A DNA stretch of 64,000 nucleotides from Endomychus coccineus (lineage: Eukaryota; Arthropoda; Insecta; Coleoptera; Endomychidae). The DNA lies in the NCBI GenBank assembly GCA_958510875.1, contig OY294068.1, positions 23,788,297 through 23,852,296 on the forward strand, in the 5' to 3' direction. Under the pieces are notes generated by a model. The model searched no databases. It was given only the letters and a program-made list of their open reading frames with translations, and was not told the DNA's origin. This document shows positions 45,018 to 55,919 of the stretch, one piece after another. The position numbers and the translations under genes are program-made. Within the stretch, counting starts at the first letter, position 1, and each line of letters starts with the position of its first letter.

Positions 45018-47762
45018 TCTCATTTCTTCCAAAATCCTCATCCCTGATGGAAGAGATTGGAGGAATGAATCTTTCGCCCTACTGCCACCATGTGGTCTCG
45101 TATGGATCACAGACGGGTTCAAGGAAGTTCAGGCTTCTGGAGCGGGAGTGTACCTAAAAAGACCAAGGGTCACTATCTGAGTCAACCTAGGCGCTTACTG
45201 CACGTTTTTCAGGCGCAATATTGACTTGCCCCATGAAAAACCTGCGAGGAAACTAAGTATAATAATAACAATAATAACTTTTATTGTTCATAAGACCAAT
45301 GATATAACATGGTATAAGAGACGTCAAGAATATACAGGTACGTAAGTAAATAAATAATTAAATTAAATGAATACTTATTTTGGTACAACAAATAAGACAG
45401 AAAAGGAAAACAAAAAAGAAAGAAGATATAAAGAAATACAAAGATAATACTTCCTTTGGAAAGCATTAAGTAACTGTTCAAAAAGTAACAAATATTAATT
45501 ATAATTATAGCCCAGTATCTACTATACTTATATATGAATATTAAATTAGGAAATTAAAGGAAATGAACAAAACTGTATGGATCATCTGTTATTATAGATG
45601 CCAAGTACTCAGAAACACTGTAAAGTACATGCTCTTGCAAAATTTTATGAATTCCCTTATTAAACTGTTTTGAGTTAGCATTATCTTTCAGCGACTGCGG
45701 AAATTTGTTGAACATCTTTATGCCCATATATCGTGGACTTTCTTATTACAGAGACATCTAATGCTGAGGTATCAACAGGTCTGTTGGGCCTCTAGTAGTA
45801 GGATGAGTATGATTGGAATCATTGCGGGGAAAAGAACCAACATTTATTTTGACACATATCAAAAGTTGCTTGATATATATACATGGAAGGGGTAGTAATT
45901 GCAATTGTCGGAAGATGTTTCCACATGAGATTCTTCTATTTGCTTCTACCATACTTCTTACTGCAAGCTTCCGCATTAGGAAGACCGATTTAGATGCAGA
46001 TCCCCAGAATATAATGCCATAAGAGCATCTTGAATAATAATTGTAAATAAACGCATATACATTTGCACAGACAGCCGGTCGACTCTGGGAGCTCTCAAGT
46101 TACCTAGAGTCACATCAAGGCTTGTCAAAGAATGCAAAGATACTCTGTCTGAACTAGCCAGGAGAAATAAAGTTCGACTCATCTGGGTCTTTGGACACAG
46201 TAGTTGAAGGAAATGAAATGGCCGACTCCTTGGCCGTAAAGGGGTCATCTGAAACCCTTGTCAGACCGGAGCCAATGATAGCGTGGAGAGGGGGGGGGGG
46301 GTCTTTCCCTTTTGGGCCAACTGTACAAAGAGTGGTATGACTTGTGGTGAGAATCACTACGCATGAGGCAGGCCAAGCTCTTTATAAAAGAACTTGTGCC
46401 TAGGCTCACCAAGAAGTGTAATGAACGATATTTTTTATTACACTTCTTTGAAAACGATAACATAAAAACAAAATATAACTTAAAAAAGACATACGAGAAA
46501 AACTTATAACATTTTCATTTTCTTAACAGTTATAGGAATAAAAAAACATGTAACTAATAAAGTAAGAAGATTGAAAGTTGACTAACTAACTAACAATTAA
46601 TAATAATAGCACCTACTAAAAATGATTTTAGTTTGAATTGTTGACTGCAGCGGCTTGCATGCGTAGGTATACTGAGTGGTATGAGGTCGGCTCTTGAAGC
46701 TCTAGCTAGATTACCAACTCTACACTTATAAATAAAAGCTGAAGCCGTGATAACGGCGTCTAGGTTAAGGGACCTAGGTCACTGGATCAAAATGCACTAC
46801 TCTTGTGGACTCTCAGCGATTTTGAACGAGGCAATCTCTTAATACTAGAAATGAGGCAAGATAGCATGATTCCAGCTATACGTTTCACTTCTCCCAAAAT
46901 CCCTGGTATAGGAGATTGGAGCAACGGAACCCTCGCCCACTGCCATCAGGTTGGCTCGTAAGGTTCACAGGCGGGTCCAAGGTAGGTCAGGCTTCTGGAG
47001 CCTGAGTGTACTTAAAAAGATCAAAGGTCATTATCTCGGTGACTCTACGCGCTTACTGCCCAGTTTTTCAGGCGAAGGTCTACGCAATATTGACAGATAC
47101 AGAATCAAGATAATGCTTCGTATATATTTAAATTGTATTTTCGGAGGAAGTGCTGCAAAAGGTGAGTTATAGCCGGGTATAAAAATATTTCGATTTGGAT
47201 TAATAACATTTTCCTATAAGGCGTGATTTCAGTGTGTTTTTAAAACTCCTTTAATCGAGATTCCTTAAATTTTGCGGAACATGATTATAAATTCTGATCG
47301 ATTCGTTTTTCGTGGTTCTCTAGATCTAGGTTAGTGCAGTTTGTTCTTGTAAGATAATGTGTTCATGACGAGTTTCATAATTGTGCAACAAACTATGTGC
47401 CTGGAAAAACTCTTCATAATGTTTCTTAACGAAGCAGAATTCTAGGATATAAATTGAAGATATTGTTAGTATTCTGTGTCTTATAAATACTATGGGCATC
47501 GCAGATTATTCCATATGTAGGAAATGCAGAGAGGTGGAATAAACTTACTTTCACACCCTGTTGGAATGTCCTGCATTAACATTCCTCAGGCACCGCTACT
47601 TCGGCGGAGCAAAACTGCTCCCAGAAGAACTTATAAATTATTCTGGGTTTCTGCCGGGCGACGAGCCTGCTAGAATCATGGGGCGCACAATGGCCCAATT
47701 AAGTGGCCTAAGTGTAACTTGGGGTTGAGCACCTTCCCTTCTACTGATGATGATGATGATGA
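45018..47762 (+). mobile_element. Family R non-LTR retrotransposon cluster (two partial copies) with (TGA)n tail
   Basis: 45020-45250 reads in broken frames LPKSSSLMEEIGG and then an RNase H start (QASGAGVYLK-like, frameshifted). After a nested - strand LINE (45256-46060), 46061-46430 resumes with ICTDS-like sequence and VEGNEMADSLAVKGSSETLV. A second partial copy begins at about 46690 (LEALARLPTLHL-like) and runs through another RNase H block at about 46930-47060. 47500-47740 gives the C-terminal knuckle region (CRKCREVE, YFHTLLECPALTFLRHRYFG). The cluster ends in TGATGATGATGATGATG at about 47742-47762. All copies are badly decayed. Confidence 0.75.
45256..46060 (-). mobile_element. LINE RT C-terminal fragment nested inside family R
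   Basis: On the - strand from about 46050: YYSRCSYGIIFWGSASKSVF, LMRKLAVRSMVEANRRISCG, NIFRQLQLLPLPCIYIKQLL, then HTHPTTRGPTDLLIPQH and, after a stop, KMFNKFPQSLKDNANSKQFN. This is the usual C-terminal region of Jockey/RTE-type RTs. The 3' end, near 45256-45278, is a (TAA)n-like tail (on the + strand ATAATAATAACAATAATAAC). The host LINE reads on across it, so this is an insertion into an older element. Confidence 0.75.
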
Positions 47763-47949
47763 ATATAACAATTCGTTCTGCAATTTGAGACAACCATAGT
47801 ATGAGTCAAGATTATTTTTCACTTGAGGTAAACTAATATAACTGCTATGGTCAAATGAATCTCGAAATTATCTTGTAATCACCCCATATCATAGTACCAC
47901 TTTGAGGGATTGTTATTTCATTTGTGAGATAAAACTTTCCGAACAACGG
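47763..47949 (+). repeat. Right copy of the 190-bp direct repeat
   Basis: Matches 44826-45017. Shared runs include TATAACAATTCGTTCTGCAA and AATCACCCCATATCATAGTA. Confidence 0.85.
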
Positions 47950-48028
47950 GATAATGTGGGTTACGTACACAAGGTTAACATATGTGTCAACTTCTAAATC
48001 ATTTATTAATTTATTAATTAGTTAGATA

Positions 48029-49473
48029 TTAATATGGAATATAATCATATGCTTGTGACAATATGTCTGCAGCTTTTTGTCCAATAACATAACCAACATG
48101 AACTCCACATTTCATGTCGATAGGAACTACAGCGAAATCAACCACTCTGAGATTTGGAACACCATAAACTTGCAGATCATTGTTTACGACGGAGTAAGGA
48201 TCACTGGGAGGTCCCATCGGAACAGTAGAAGTAGAATAATAATTGAATGGTGCCGCTAACTGACGAATAACACAATACCAATATTGTTTAGTACTATTGT
48301 CAAATGAATCGCAATCTGATATTGGCACGAATGGAGTTGTTCCAAGGCCTAAATTATTCAGTGCTGAAATAAGCCTCAAAGCGACTTGAACACCTTTGTA
48401 TAAAGTTTCAAGATCACGATTGTCTCCCAAGATATTGGGGTTTATATTTGGGAAATCAGTTATGTTGTTTGATTTTAATGTGACGTTCCCATTAGACACT
48501 ACTGACTCCAAATATACAGCAATGCTAAATGTATTGGTATTATTTATCACGGCCATCGATTCAACGATGTCATCTCTGAAATTTGTGAATGACATAGGAG
48601 TGGTTACAGGAGTTGGAAACGATACAGTTATCGACAAGTCTGGGTTTCCTTTCAAACTTCCGTTTCCGCGAAAGAATGCTACTATTCTCTTGTTAGTTTC
48701 TGCTGTCAATAAACCTTCACCATTCAAGTATTCCAATACTAGTTGACTCAAATTTTTTGTAGGTTCAATGTAGTTCGATTTGGCAAAGAAATTTAGGCTG
48801 ACTTGACTTTTCAAACTTAATCCCACAGGTAAACTTTTAATAACACCAATGCCATTATTTTCTAATTCAGTTCTTGGCCCTACACCTGCTAACATCAGGA
48901 GTTTTGCAGTATTGAATGCACCTGCTGAAAGGATTAGTTCTTTCCTTACGGTGGCTGTGTACGTAATGTTACCCTTAATAAATGTAACCCCATATGCAGT
49001 TTTGTTTTGTTGATGTATCAAAATCTTTGTGACAAAAGCGTTCAATGACAAATTGAAGTTTGGTCTACCTTGGGCTTGAAGAATATATTCTACTGCTGTA
49101 CTTTTATTTCCATTCTTAAGAGCATATTGTAACCTTGATGATCCCGCTACGCGACCACCACTGTAATCATCATTACGAGCAATGCCTATATTCTCATAAC
49201 CACTGAGTAGTGTATCTGTTAATTTTGTATCAGGTTTAATATGAGATATTGTAATAGGTCCTTTGAACCCATGATATTTCCTGTTACGGTTAATTGTAAA
49301 GTTTTCAACACGTTTCATATATGGTAACAAATCGGCGTATGACCATCCAGGATTTCCTTTCGCTGCCCAGTTATTGTAGTCTTGTTGACTGGGTCGGCAC
49401 CAAGCGGACGTATAAATTGTGGTTCCACCCAAAACTTTACCTCTTGTAACAGGGCATTGGTTATTTTTTCGAC
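48029..49473 (-). CDS. GMC oxidoreductase, coding exon 3 (last)
   Basis: Residues about 130-610 of an insect-type glucose-methanol-choline oxidoreductase. Acceptor CATTGCAG on the - strand; the exon then reads GRKNNQCPVTRGKVLGGTTI, continuing YTSAWCRPSQQDYNNWAAKG (first GMC signature region, where the family Asn is T). LSAGAFNTAKLLMLAGVGP is the second signature region. The C-terminus reads NYYSTSTVPMGPPSDPYSVV ... LRVVDFAVVPIDMKCGVHVG ... QKAADILSQAY. The family's active-site His in YHxVGTCxMG is Tyr (about residue 542). The second catalytic position (His/Asn after the VVDxSxxP block) aligns with Gly (about 586). The fold should be kept, but ordinary alcohol or sugar oxidation looks unlikely. 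Many NxS/T sites. The terminal TAG/TAA lies at 48029-48031. Confidence 0.93.
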
Positions 49474-49904
49474 CTGCAATGTAAAATTAATGAAATATCA
49501 ATTCAATTTGATTGATTATTAGACTTATCAGGTAGATATTTGTTCAGATTTTGGTAAGTACACTTCAAAGAGTCTTGTTGTAATTCAAGAAAATATTAAA
49601 CCGTTCGATTGCAATTTGAAACTGTAACAAACAGCTCATTTTCAAAAATTGGGTGTCCAATTTTCGATGTCATATCTGTTACTAAAGAAAGAAGGATGCG
49701 GTTTTCGCTAACCTGATGGGCTACTTTTTCAAGGAACGAAAGATGCGGTAATCAGAATTATCCTAGCCCTCTTCGTTTTTGAGCTACATGGTGAAACTTA
49801 GAATTCGCACTTTTAGGGCATGTCTCGTATCTCAGCTCTTATGATTTTTCGAATGGAACATCCTATGTATTTTTTCCATACTTTGCCTACACGAGATGAA
49901 AACT

Positions 49905-50410
49905 TATATTGTTCGAAGAACATTGTGAGCCAAGAATAACAGACGAGATTTCTGATGAACATCGACAATGGAAGTATCTATAGAAAGGGAGAGAACGCCC
50001 ACATTTCTGTTCTACAGAAGTTAATGGATTCGTAAGTGTGACATCCATGAATCAGATGATAATCTCTCTTCTGGATAGAGTCGAAAAGCTTCAACGTATA
50101 TTTTGGAGCTGAACTACAAACATGTTAACAGTACTCTAGAACAAGTCAAATTTGTCTTTTGTAGATTATGAGGAGCTGATGGGTTGGAGAGTAGCACGGA
50201 ATTGAAACTTAAGTTTTTGTGGACCAGTTTTCGCAACCGACTTCAATGATCATCTCATGAATTTGGAAGACTTCATAGGAAGACACCATCATATTACGGA
50301 TTCTGGGATCCGCCTCAATAGGGAAAATACAAGTTTGAGTTTTGGTTGCATTAAACTGTACTAGACTATCAGATTTAATACAATAATAATACAATCTTTT
50401 GCCCGAATGC
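49905..50410 (-). mobile_element. Non-LTR RT remnant, family J, copy 3
   Basis: Inside the second GMC intron. - strand frame 50412-50209 reads SDSLVQFNATKTQTCIFPIE and ADPRIRNMMVSS, matching the NLVEFNANKTEAYFF ... ADPxIxNMM block of the copy at 43.5 kb. 49920-50200 corresponds to its downstream region. Fragmentary. Confidence 0.75.
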
Positions 50411-50615
50411 AAGATTTGTATGAAAGGAAATGCTGAAATATAATAATCAAATCAGATTATAAGATTACTATATTTTTCTGATTTTTGAATGATTCTCATC
50501 TGCAAAATTGATTTTTTTAAGTAATAAATCCCCTCACATAGGTCCCCTATAGAATAGGGGGGCTTAATGAAAACTAAATCCGGCCCTTAGTGATTACAAG
50601 ATTCACTTAACTCAC

Positions 50616-50831
50616 CCAAACATGCATTAGATTGTGGTGTGGTAGTATAACCCCAGTTTCTGTCTGAAAGCGACAGTAATCCAACAAAATAATTAATATA
50701 TGCCAATTCATCACTTTGTCTTCCCGCCTCTAATAACAAGACGGTCCATTTCCCATTTTCTGTTAATCTGGTAGCCACAGCTGCTCCAGCAGCCCCCGAT
50801 CCTACTACGATGAAATCGAATTCTCCATAAT
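50616..50831 (-). CDS. GMC oxidoreductase, coding exon 2 (FAD-binding)
   Basis: 216-nt exon. Acceptor GGTTGTTTCAG on the - strand, donor G|GTGAGT at 50615. Joined to exon 1 it reads DYGEFDFIVVGSGAAGAAVA and TRLTENGKWTVLLLEAGRQS, the Rossmann FAD-binding beta-alpha-beta with GxGxxG intact and the E that binds the ribose. It continues DELAYINYFVGLLSLSDRNW and GYTTTPQSNACLG. Begins and ends in phase 1. The open frame upstream to 50949 is intron and was excluded. Confidence 0.93.
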
Positions 50832-51682
50832 CTGAAACAACCGAAAGGTAATGAAATATTAAAGGAATGATAAGGCATACTTTTGTTGCAATTTTACTCC
50901 AGTTATTACGGAACCTGAACACTACATGGCGATCCTGCAGGATTGCCATATATTAACTGATGGAAGGGCTGGCAGTGTCGCCCTATAACATATGAACAAG
51001 GGTTTGTTCTTTGGCTTGCAAGGAACGCCATGTCTTACCAGTCAACAGGTTCGGTGCTGGGTTATGGTGCGGTGTCATATGAAACTTAGACATAGGGGCA
51101 GATGGTTAGAATAACAACACTGGGTACCAAATGTGATGTATGGCTTCAATGTTCACTACATGGAACTTTCTACTAATAATTTAGACTGACTAAGAACCAA
51201 CTGCACTAGCTGAACTCACTTTCTTACTATCATCTAATGTACTTAAATATCGATTCTCAAGGGAGAAGCATTGCTCCTCTAATAATAGTCCATGCCATAG
51301 TTAGGCGAAGGTAGGCCTACGTGCCGGCGTTGACACTCATGTCATGCACTCACGGTCGGAACCTGTCGACTCATTATTTATTATGCTATATAATACCAAT
51401 ACAAATATGTTGTATGTTTATATTCAATAAATATTATTATCACATAAAAAAATAGAATATTGTGAGTTATCTGATTTAGAATGAATCTCTTCGGGATATC
51501 ACACACTCCTTCCAAGGTTAAGAACTGAAATTTTGTCAATGGTTATAGATTTGCTTTTTTTTGCAAGATGAGCTCATAGTACCCAACGACATTCAATTCA
51601 AACTCTCTCCTAAGCTTCAATTTATCTTCAAGGTTATAGTGGCAGCTAAGCATGATTCACACTCTGACAAAAGTTATCCTAC
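50832..51682. other. GMC intron 1, nothing recognised
   Basis: No supported coding or repeat features between exons 1 and 2. Confidence 0.5.
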
Positions 51683-51854
51683 CTGCTGTTGTATCCTCAG
51701 TACTAGTTCCCAATAGATCGGTATTATCGGTTCGAATTTCATACGAGGAAGCTCTATAAACGGAATCGTTGATTAAATTCACCAACCGATTTACCTCATT
51801 ATTTTGAGCTAATATGACAGTTACTTGAAGAAGCATCAACCATAAAGAATACAT
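51683..51854 (-). CDS. GMC oxidoreductase, coding exon 1 (signal peptide)
   Basis: Starts at ATG 51854. MYSLWLMLLQVTVILAQ is a clear signal peptide, then NNEVNRLVNLINDSVYRASS and a polar linker to TTA. It ends one base into a codon at the donor GTAGGA, phase 1, matching exon 2. Coding total is 172+216+1445 nt = 611 codons including stop, the usual size of insect GMC proteins (about 600-630). The enzyme would be secreted. The gene lies wholly within intron 3 of the + strand secreted-protein gene. Confidence 0.9.
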
Positions 51855-51896
51855 CTTAGCGCGTTCGAAGTGTCTTCTGTGCTAATATGTACCTAC

Positions 51897-51903
51897 ATTT
51901 ATA
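51897..51903 (-). promoter_or_regulatory. Candidate TATA box of the GMC gene
   Basis: TATAAAT on the - strand, 43 bp upstream of the ATG at 51854. That places the start of transcription about 30 bp downstream, near 51868-51873, with a very short 5' UTR. Inferred from spacing alone. Confidence 0.42.
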
Positions 51904-52950
51904 CTTATCATGTAATTACCCCATAATTATTTTTATGCATGAGGAGTAGATAAGAAATAATTGAGTTTATCAGTTTTTAATGTTTACTTATTCATTAGTA
52001 AAAAATTAGTTTGTAATGCGTTTTTTGTGAGTTCAATAATTACCATAAGATCACAATTGTTCCAATGAATAACTCCACTGAATATTATAATCAAGAATAA
52101 ATTAACAATTTGGTTCATCACAAAGTACTAGTCCCTTATAATATTTGTTTGAAGAAGCAACGGTGTTAGCGAAAGTACAGTTACATTTATTTATTAAACT
52201 AGTGAAAATCGAACTTTTAATAGTTATTTCATTTAAGTTTCGTAACTCTTGCAACCATCGGAGGGTGTTAAATACAAACATAAAATAATGACAACATTTG
52301 TTTTTTGAATAGTTTGTACCAAAGGAAGCCTTTTGCATGTAATCAGTCAACTGTTTTTCCACCCGATCCCAAATAACATTTATTTCAGTGGACGTGGCAC
52401 TAGCATTGTTCAAATTCTGCTTCCGTCTCGTTTTCGGCGTTTATCAGGCCCTGTCAACGTCGTTGTTTGTTCCGCTATTTTTATTAAATACATTCCAATA
52501 GTGGAAGTTATAGCGTGCAGTCTTTGTGTATCCGCAACACGACCGATTCGCATATATGATAAACAGCTGCGCGATCACGTAGACTGTTTCCTGTTTTGAT
52601 TCCACCTAGCGCTGCCTTGAGCGATAGTTGTCCTGGCAAGCCTCGTCACGTAACTGAGGTCACTCGACGGTGTCTCTCAAACTGTCGCAACCTTGACGAA
52701 ATAGGATCCTATAAGTGTTTTCAACAATAAAAGTTAAGGTTTATATCAATTTTCTGAAAGAAACTTACCCTGAATTAACATTACCATTAGATTAATTTAT
52801 AAACATTATCAGAAACACATTTCCATCAACAATTAAATACGACAAATGAGTATGAACCTAAAAAAATAAAAACACAAGAAGAAGAGAAATTTGATGTAAT
52901 AAAATGAAAAAATAAAATACTTTTACTTTGTTTTTTATCACATATATTAC
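51904..52950. other. Unassigned; GC-richer patch at about 52380-52720
   Basis: An open frame on the - strand (52413-52102, 103 residues, NASATSTEINVIWDRVEKQL ...) has no recognisable family, and I do not call it. The patch next to it is GC-richer than the neighbourhood. It could be an unidentified repeat or an exon. Confidence 0.3.
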
Positions 52951-52958
52951 AGAAACAA

Positions 52959-53001
52959 ATCGTGACTATAGTTTCGACACTAAGGGCCATCTTCAAATGA
53001 T
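52959..53001 (-). ncRNA. Hammerhead-like motif, family C, copy 1 (degenerate)
   Basis: - strand: stem I ATCAT/ACGAT with one mismatch, box TTGAAGA in place of CTGAAGA, GAAAC intact, stem III ACTA/TAGT followed by C. Stem II is weak (GGC/GUC with a G-U). The C-to-U change at the first core position is shared with copy 2 and should reduce or abolish cleavage. Confidence 0.45.
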
Positions 53002-53772
53002 ACTAAGTATGAAAATATTAATAAACTTAGCTATTTATGGTACAATATAAGACACATGTAACAAGTGGGGTTCTGGTTTGGGAAATACATTGCTAGAATA
53101 GTATAATTGAAATTGGATAATGAGGCACAGTCAATATTCTGATAAGGAAATTTCAATGCGGAGGTATACTAGGACGGCACAAGAGAATTATGGGAAATTT
53201 TACGTTATCAAGACATGAAACAGAATGCTGTAGTACACATCTAATTGCTTGTTTAAAATTTCTATCGATTCTAGGGTGTTTAATTTGAAACCTCTACTCT
53301 TGTTATGTAAAATTTTAACTGTTAATTTGGGAAATTGTGCCCTGTTTCTAAAATATGGTTAGAGAAAGTTGAATCTGTCTTATTAAGTCTAAAAGATCGA
53401 ATATGTTCCTTATATCTTATTTCTATATTACGACTAGATCTACCAATGTAAAAGTTACCACACTCTGAACAGGTTCATTTATTTACTCCAGGTTTATTAA
53501 ACTTATTTGTTTTATCTTGAACATTGAACAAAAAATAGGACAATTTATTCTGAGGTTTGAAGCGAACCTTTAGATTATGTTTCGATAAAATGTCTGCAAT
53601 TCTTTCACTTACGGTACCAAAATATGTGAGATAAAAGTACTTTGATGAAGAATCAGAATTTTTTGTAAAAGGATAGATACTTGAGTAAGTTAATTTCTGC
53701 TTTTTTCTGTCAATTAATTTGAATATAATTTGAGCTTAATAGGCAAGAATATTCATATTTTCATGCATTAGT

Positions 53773-53816
53773 ATCGTTTGAAGATAACACGCTAGTGTCG
53801 AAACTATAGTCACGAT
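53773..53816 (+). ncRNA. Hammerhead-like motif, family C, copy 2 (degenerate)
   Basis: Stem I ATCGT/ACGAT perfect, box TTGAAGA, stem II with ACAC-GCTA-GTGT plus unpaired flanking bases, GAAAC, stem III ACTA/TAGT, then C (triplet GUC). Confidence 0.48.
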
Positions 53817-53994
53817 TTGCTTCTATAATATATGTGAGAAAAAACAAAGTAAAACTGTTTTACTTTATCATATCAATATGATAAATTATCGCAAAGTAAT
53901 GGCTTCCGCCATTGAATTTTTGAAGAGGAATTTGTTAGTTTGACTTAAATAGAAGAGAATAAACAAAACCTTCAGAAAAACATAACTACATTTG

Positions 53995-55329
53995 AAAATT
54001 TAAAAATAGAAAATTACAGGCCAATCGCGCTTATCACGAATATAACAAAAATTGTAGAAAAAATTCTAAAAAAACGAATGTTGTCATTTATTACAAAGTT
54101 CAATTTGATATCCGAACAACAATATGGATTCAAAAAAAAGACGTCAATTGAAGATGCTATGTTACGACTAACGAATTTAATATATGACGCATTGGATAAA
54201 GGAAAAAAACCACTTTGCGTATTCATTGATCTAAAAAATGCTTTTGACACTGTACCACATTAAAAATTATTACGTTCTTTACAGGATATGGGATTTAGAA
54301 ATAACGAGTTGAAATTATTCCGCAGTTATTTATGCAATAGGTACCAAGGTGTCAAAATAAGTGATTCAGTAAGTGATTTTATTGAAGTAAAGTATGGTAT
54401 TCCTCATGGCTCAGTGATTGGACCAATTTTATTCAATATATATATGAATAATATTTTTACTATTAACTCCACCGGCATAACAATCAGCTTTGCCGATGAT
54501 ACTGTGGTGTTCTACGAAGATATAACATGGGAAAAGCTGAAAATTAAAGTAGAATTAGATTTGCGGAATATAAAAAATTGGTTCGATTTTAAGTTGCTCA
54601 CTATAAATTTCTCCAAAACCATTTTTATGCCTTTTGGCTTATATAAAAATTCTTTGCCTGATTTTAATACTTTGCATCTTGAATTTGAAAATGGAATCGA
54701 ATCAGAAATAAAATCACAAGGACATACTAAATACCTGGGAATTATAATTGACTCCCACTTAAAATGGAATTTCCAAATAGAATACATTGTTAAAAAATTG
54801 CGAATAACAGTCCATAGATTCAAAAAATTGAGAGACGTTTTAGATTTGAATCAATTAAAAGTTTTATATTATGCATTAGTAGAATCGCATATAAGGTATG
54901 GGTTGTTGTCATGGGGCGGTGCATCTAAAACTCATATTCATTCGTTGGAAATTATTCAAAAAAGGTTTATTCGTATTTTAATAAAAGAATCATACTATTG
55001 TCCATCAACTACCTTACTTAAGGAATCAAAACTACTAGATCCCAGGCAACTTTTTTTATTATAGAATATTACTGAGAGAACATCTAAAAAAGAACTTTTT
55101 AAATTTAAACCCACATGAGTATAATACCAGAAATAGAATGCGTCACTACTTACCTCCTTTTGTATATAAAACTATAGGACAAAGATCATATGCATTTTTA
55201 GCTCCGAGTCTTTACAATAATTTGCCGGAAGACTTAATAAACTCCAAATCAATGAAAATTTTTAAAATCAATTTATTTAAATACATTCAATCAGTACATA
55301 GGCATAAAATTCATTCTGCAATTGATTAA
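53995..55329 (+). mobile_element. Non-LTR retrotransposon RT, 5'-truncated, lightly broken
   Basis: From about 54005 the + strand reads KIENYRPIALITNITKIVEK, then SEQQYGFKKKTSIEDAMLRL, VFIDLKNAFDTVPH (one in-frame stop at about 54261), YGIPHGSVIGPILFNIYMNN (Q-to-H in the PQG block), ISFADDTVVFYED (catalytic FADD), TKYLGIIIDSHLKWNFQIEY and HIRYGLLSWGG. A frameshift near 55064 leads to 55138-55329, QRSYAFLAPSLYNNLPEDLI. No RNase H. Only about two lesions were seen, so it is younger than most LINEs here. Jockey/CR1-like; clade uncertain. Confidence 0.86.
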
Positions 55330-55514
55330 AAAACTTTACTGATTACTCATATAAATAAATTATAATCAACTCAACAAATAAAAATTAACTAAGCGAATGT
55401 GAGTTATAAATAAATATATATGTATATATGACAGTGAAGGATCTTATTAGTATATAATTTAGTATGCGTGTATAAATGTGTGTAAGTAAATAATATGTCC
55501 ATGTCTTATGATTA

Positions 55515-55517
<3 letters not shown>

Positions 55518-55587
<70 letters not shown>
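55518..55587. repeat. (TA)n microsatellite
   Basis: About 70 bp of uninterrupted TA dinucleotides. Open frames of repeated YI or IY here are artefacts of it. Confidence 0.97.
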
Positions 55588-55591
<4 letters not shown>

Positions 55592-55850
55592 GAACTGGAT
55601 TCTCGGGTATTGATCCGCGTTGTGTGGTTTCGGTCCTCAAAAGGACCAATTTCACGACGTTTCGGCAAAGTCGCATTTGCCATCTTCAGGTGATTCGACC
55701 GTAGAGTCTGGAAAATCTAGGCGACTCCAGACTCTACGGTCGAATCACCTGAAGATGGCAAATGCGACTTTGCCGAAACGTCGTGAAATTGGTCCTTTTG
55801 AGGACCGAAACCACACAACGCGGATCAATACCCGAGAATCCAGTTCTACA
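55588..55850. repeat. Perfect palindrome, 125-bp arms, 13-bp spacer
   Basis: 55588-55712 and 55726-55850 are exact reverse complements as far as I can read. The spacer is 55713-55725. The right arm reads ...TCACCTGAAGATGGCAAATG... and then GACTTTGCCGAAACGTCGTG: a CTGAAGA box, a 6-bp stem II (GGCAAA/TTTGCC), GAAAC and a short stem III, with TCAC/GTGA as stem I. The residue expected at the cleavage position is missing. A second hairpin GGTCC/GGACC follows. The layout resembles PLE or other hammerhead-bearing repeat ends placed head to head. Confidence 0.93.
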
Positions 55851-55877
55851 CATTACGTCCGCGAGAACCTAAGAAGA

Positions 55878-55880
<3 letters not shown>

Positions 55881-55916
<36 letters not shown>
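55881..55916. repeat. (AT)n microsatellite
   Basis: Second dinucleotide run, on the far side of the palindrome. Confidence 0.97.

Positions 55917-55919
<3 letters not shown>

Larger units (their letters stand above)
52930..53840 (-). mobile_element. Penelope-like element, family C, with inverted ends
   Basis: The ends are inverted copies: CGTGACTATAGTTTCGACAC near 52961 and GTGTCGAAACTATAGTCACG near 53795. The - strand at about 53500-53325 reads TCSECGNFYIGRSSRNIEIR, then YKEHIRSFRLNKTDSTFSNH and ILETGHNFP. This is a GIY-YIG nuclease start in the C-x2-C-x-FYIG form found in PLEs. A stop and later frameshifts disable it. Confidence 0.75.

Noticed and set aside
48077..48746. + strand frames over the GMC gene
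   Set aside because: Antisense shadows of a clear coding exon.
50832..50949. N-terminal extension of the GMC frame (MAILQDRH...) as the real start
   Set aside because: An acceptor (TTGTTTCAG) lies right before DYGEFDF, and exon 1 at 51854 supplies a proper signal peptide in matching phase.
52102..52413. 103-residue - strand frame near the GMC promoter
   Set aside because: No recognisable family, no clear splice context. Left uncalled.
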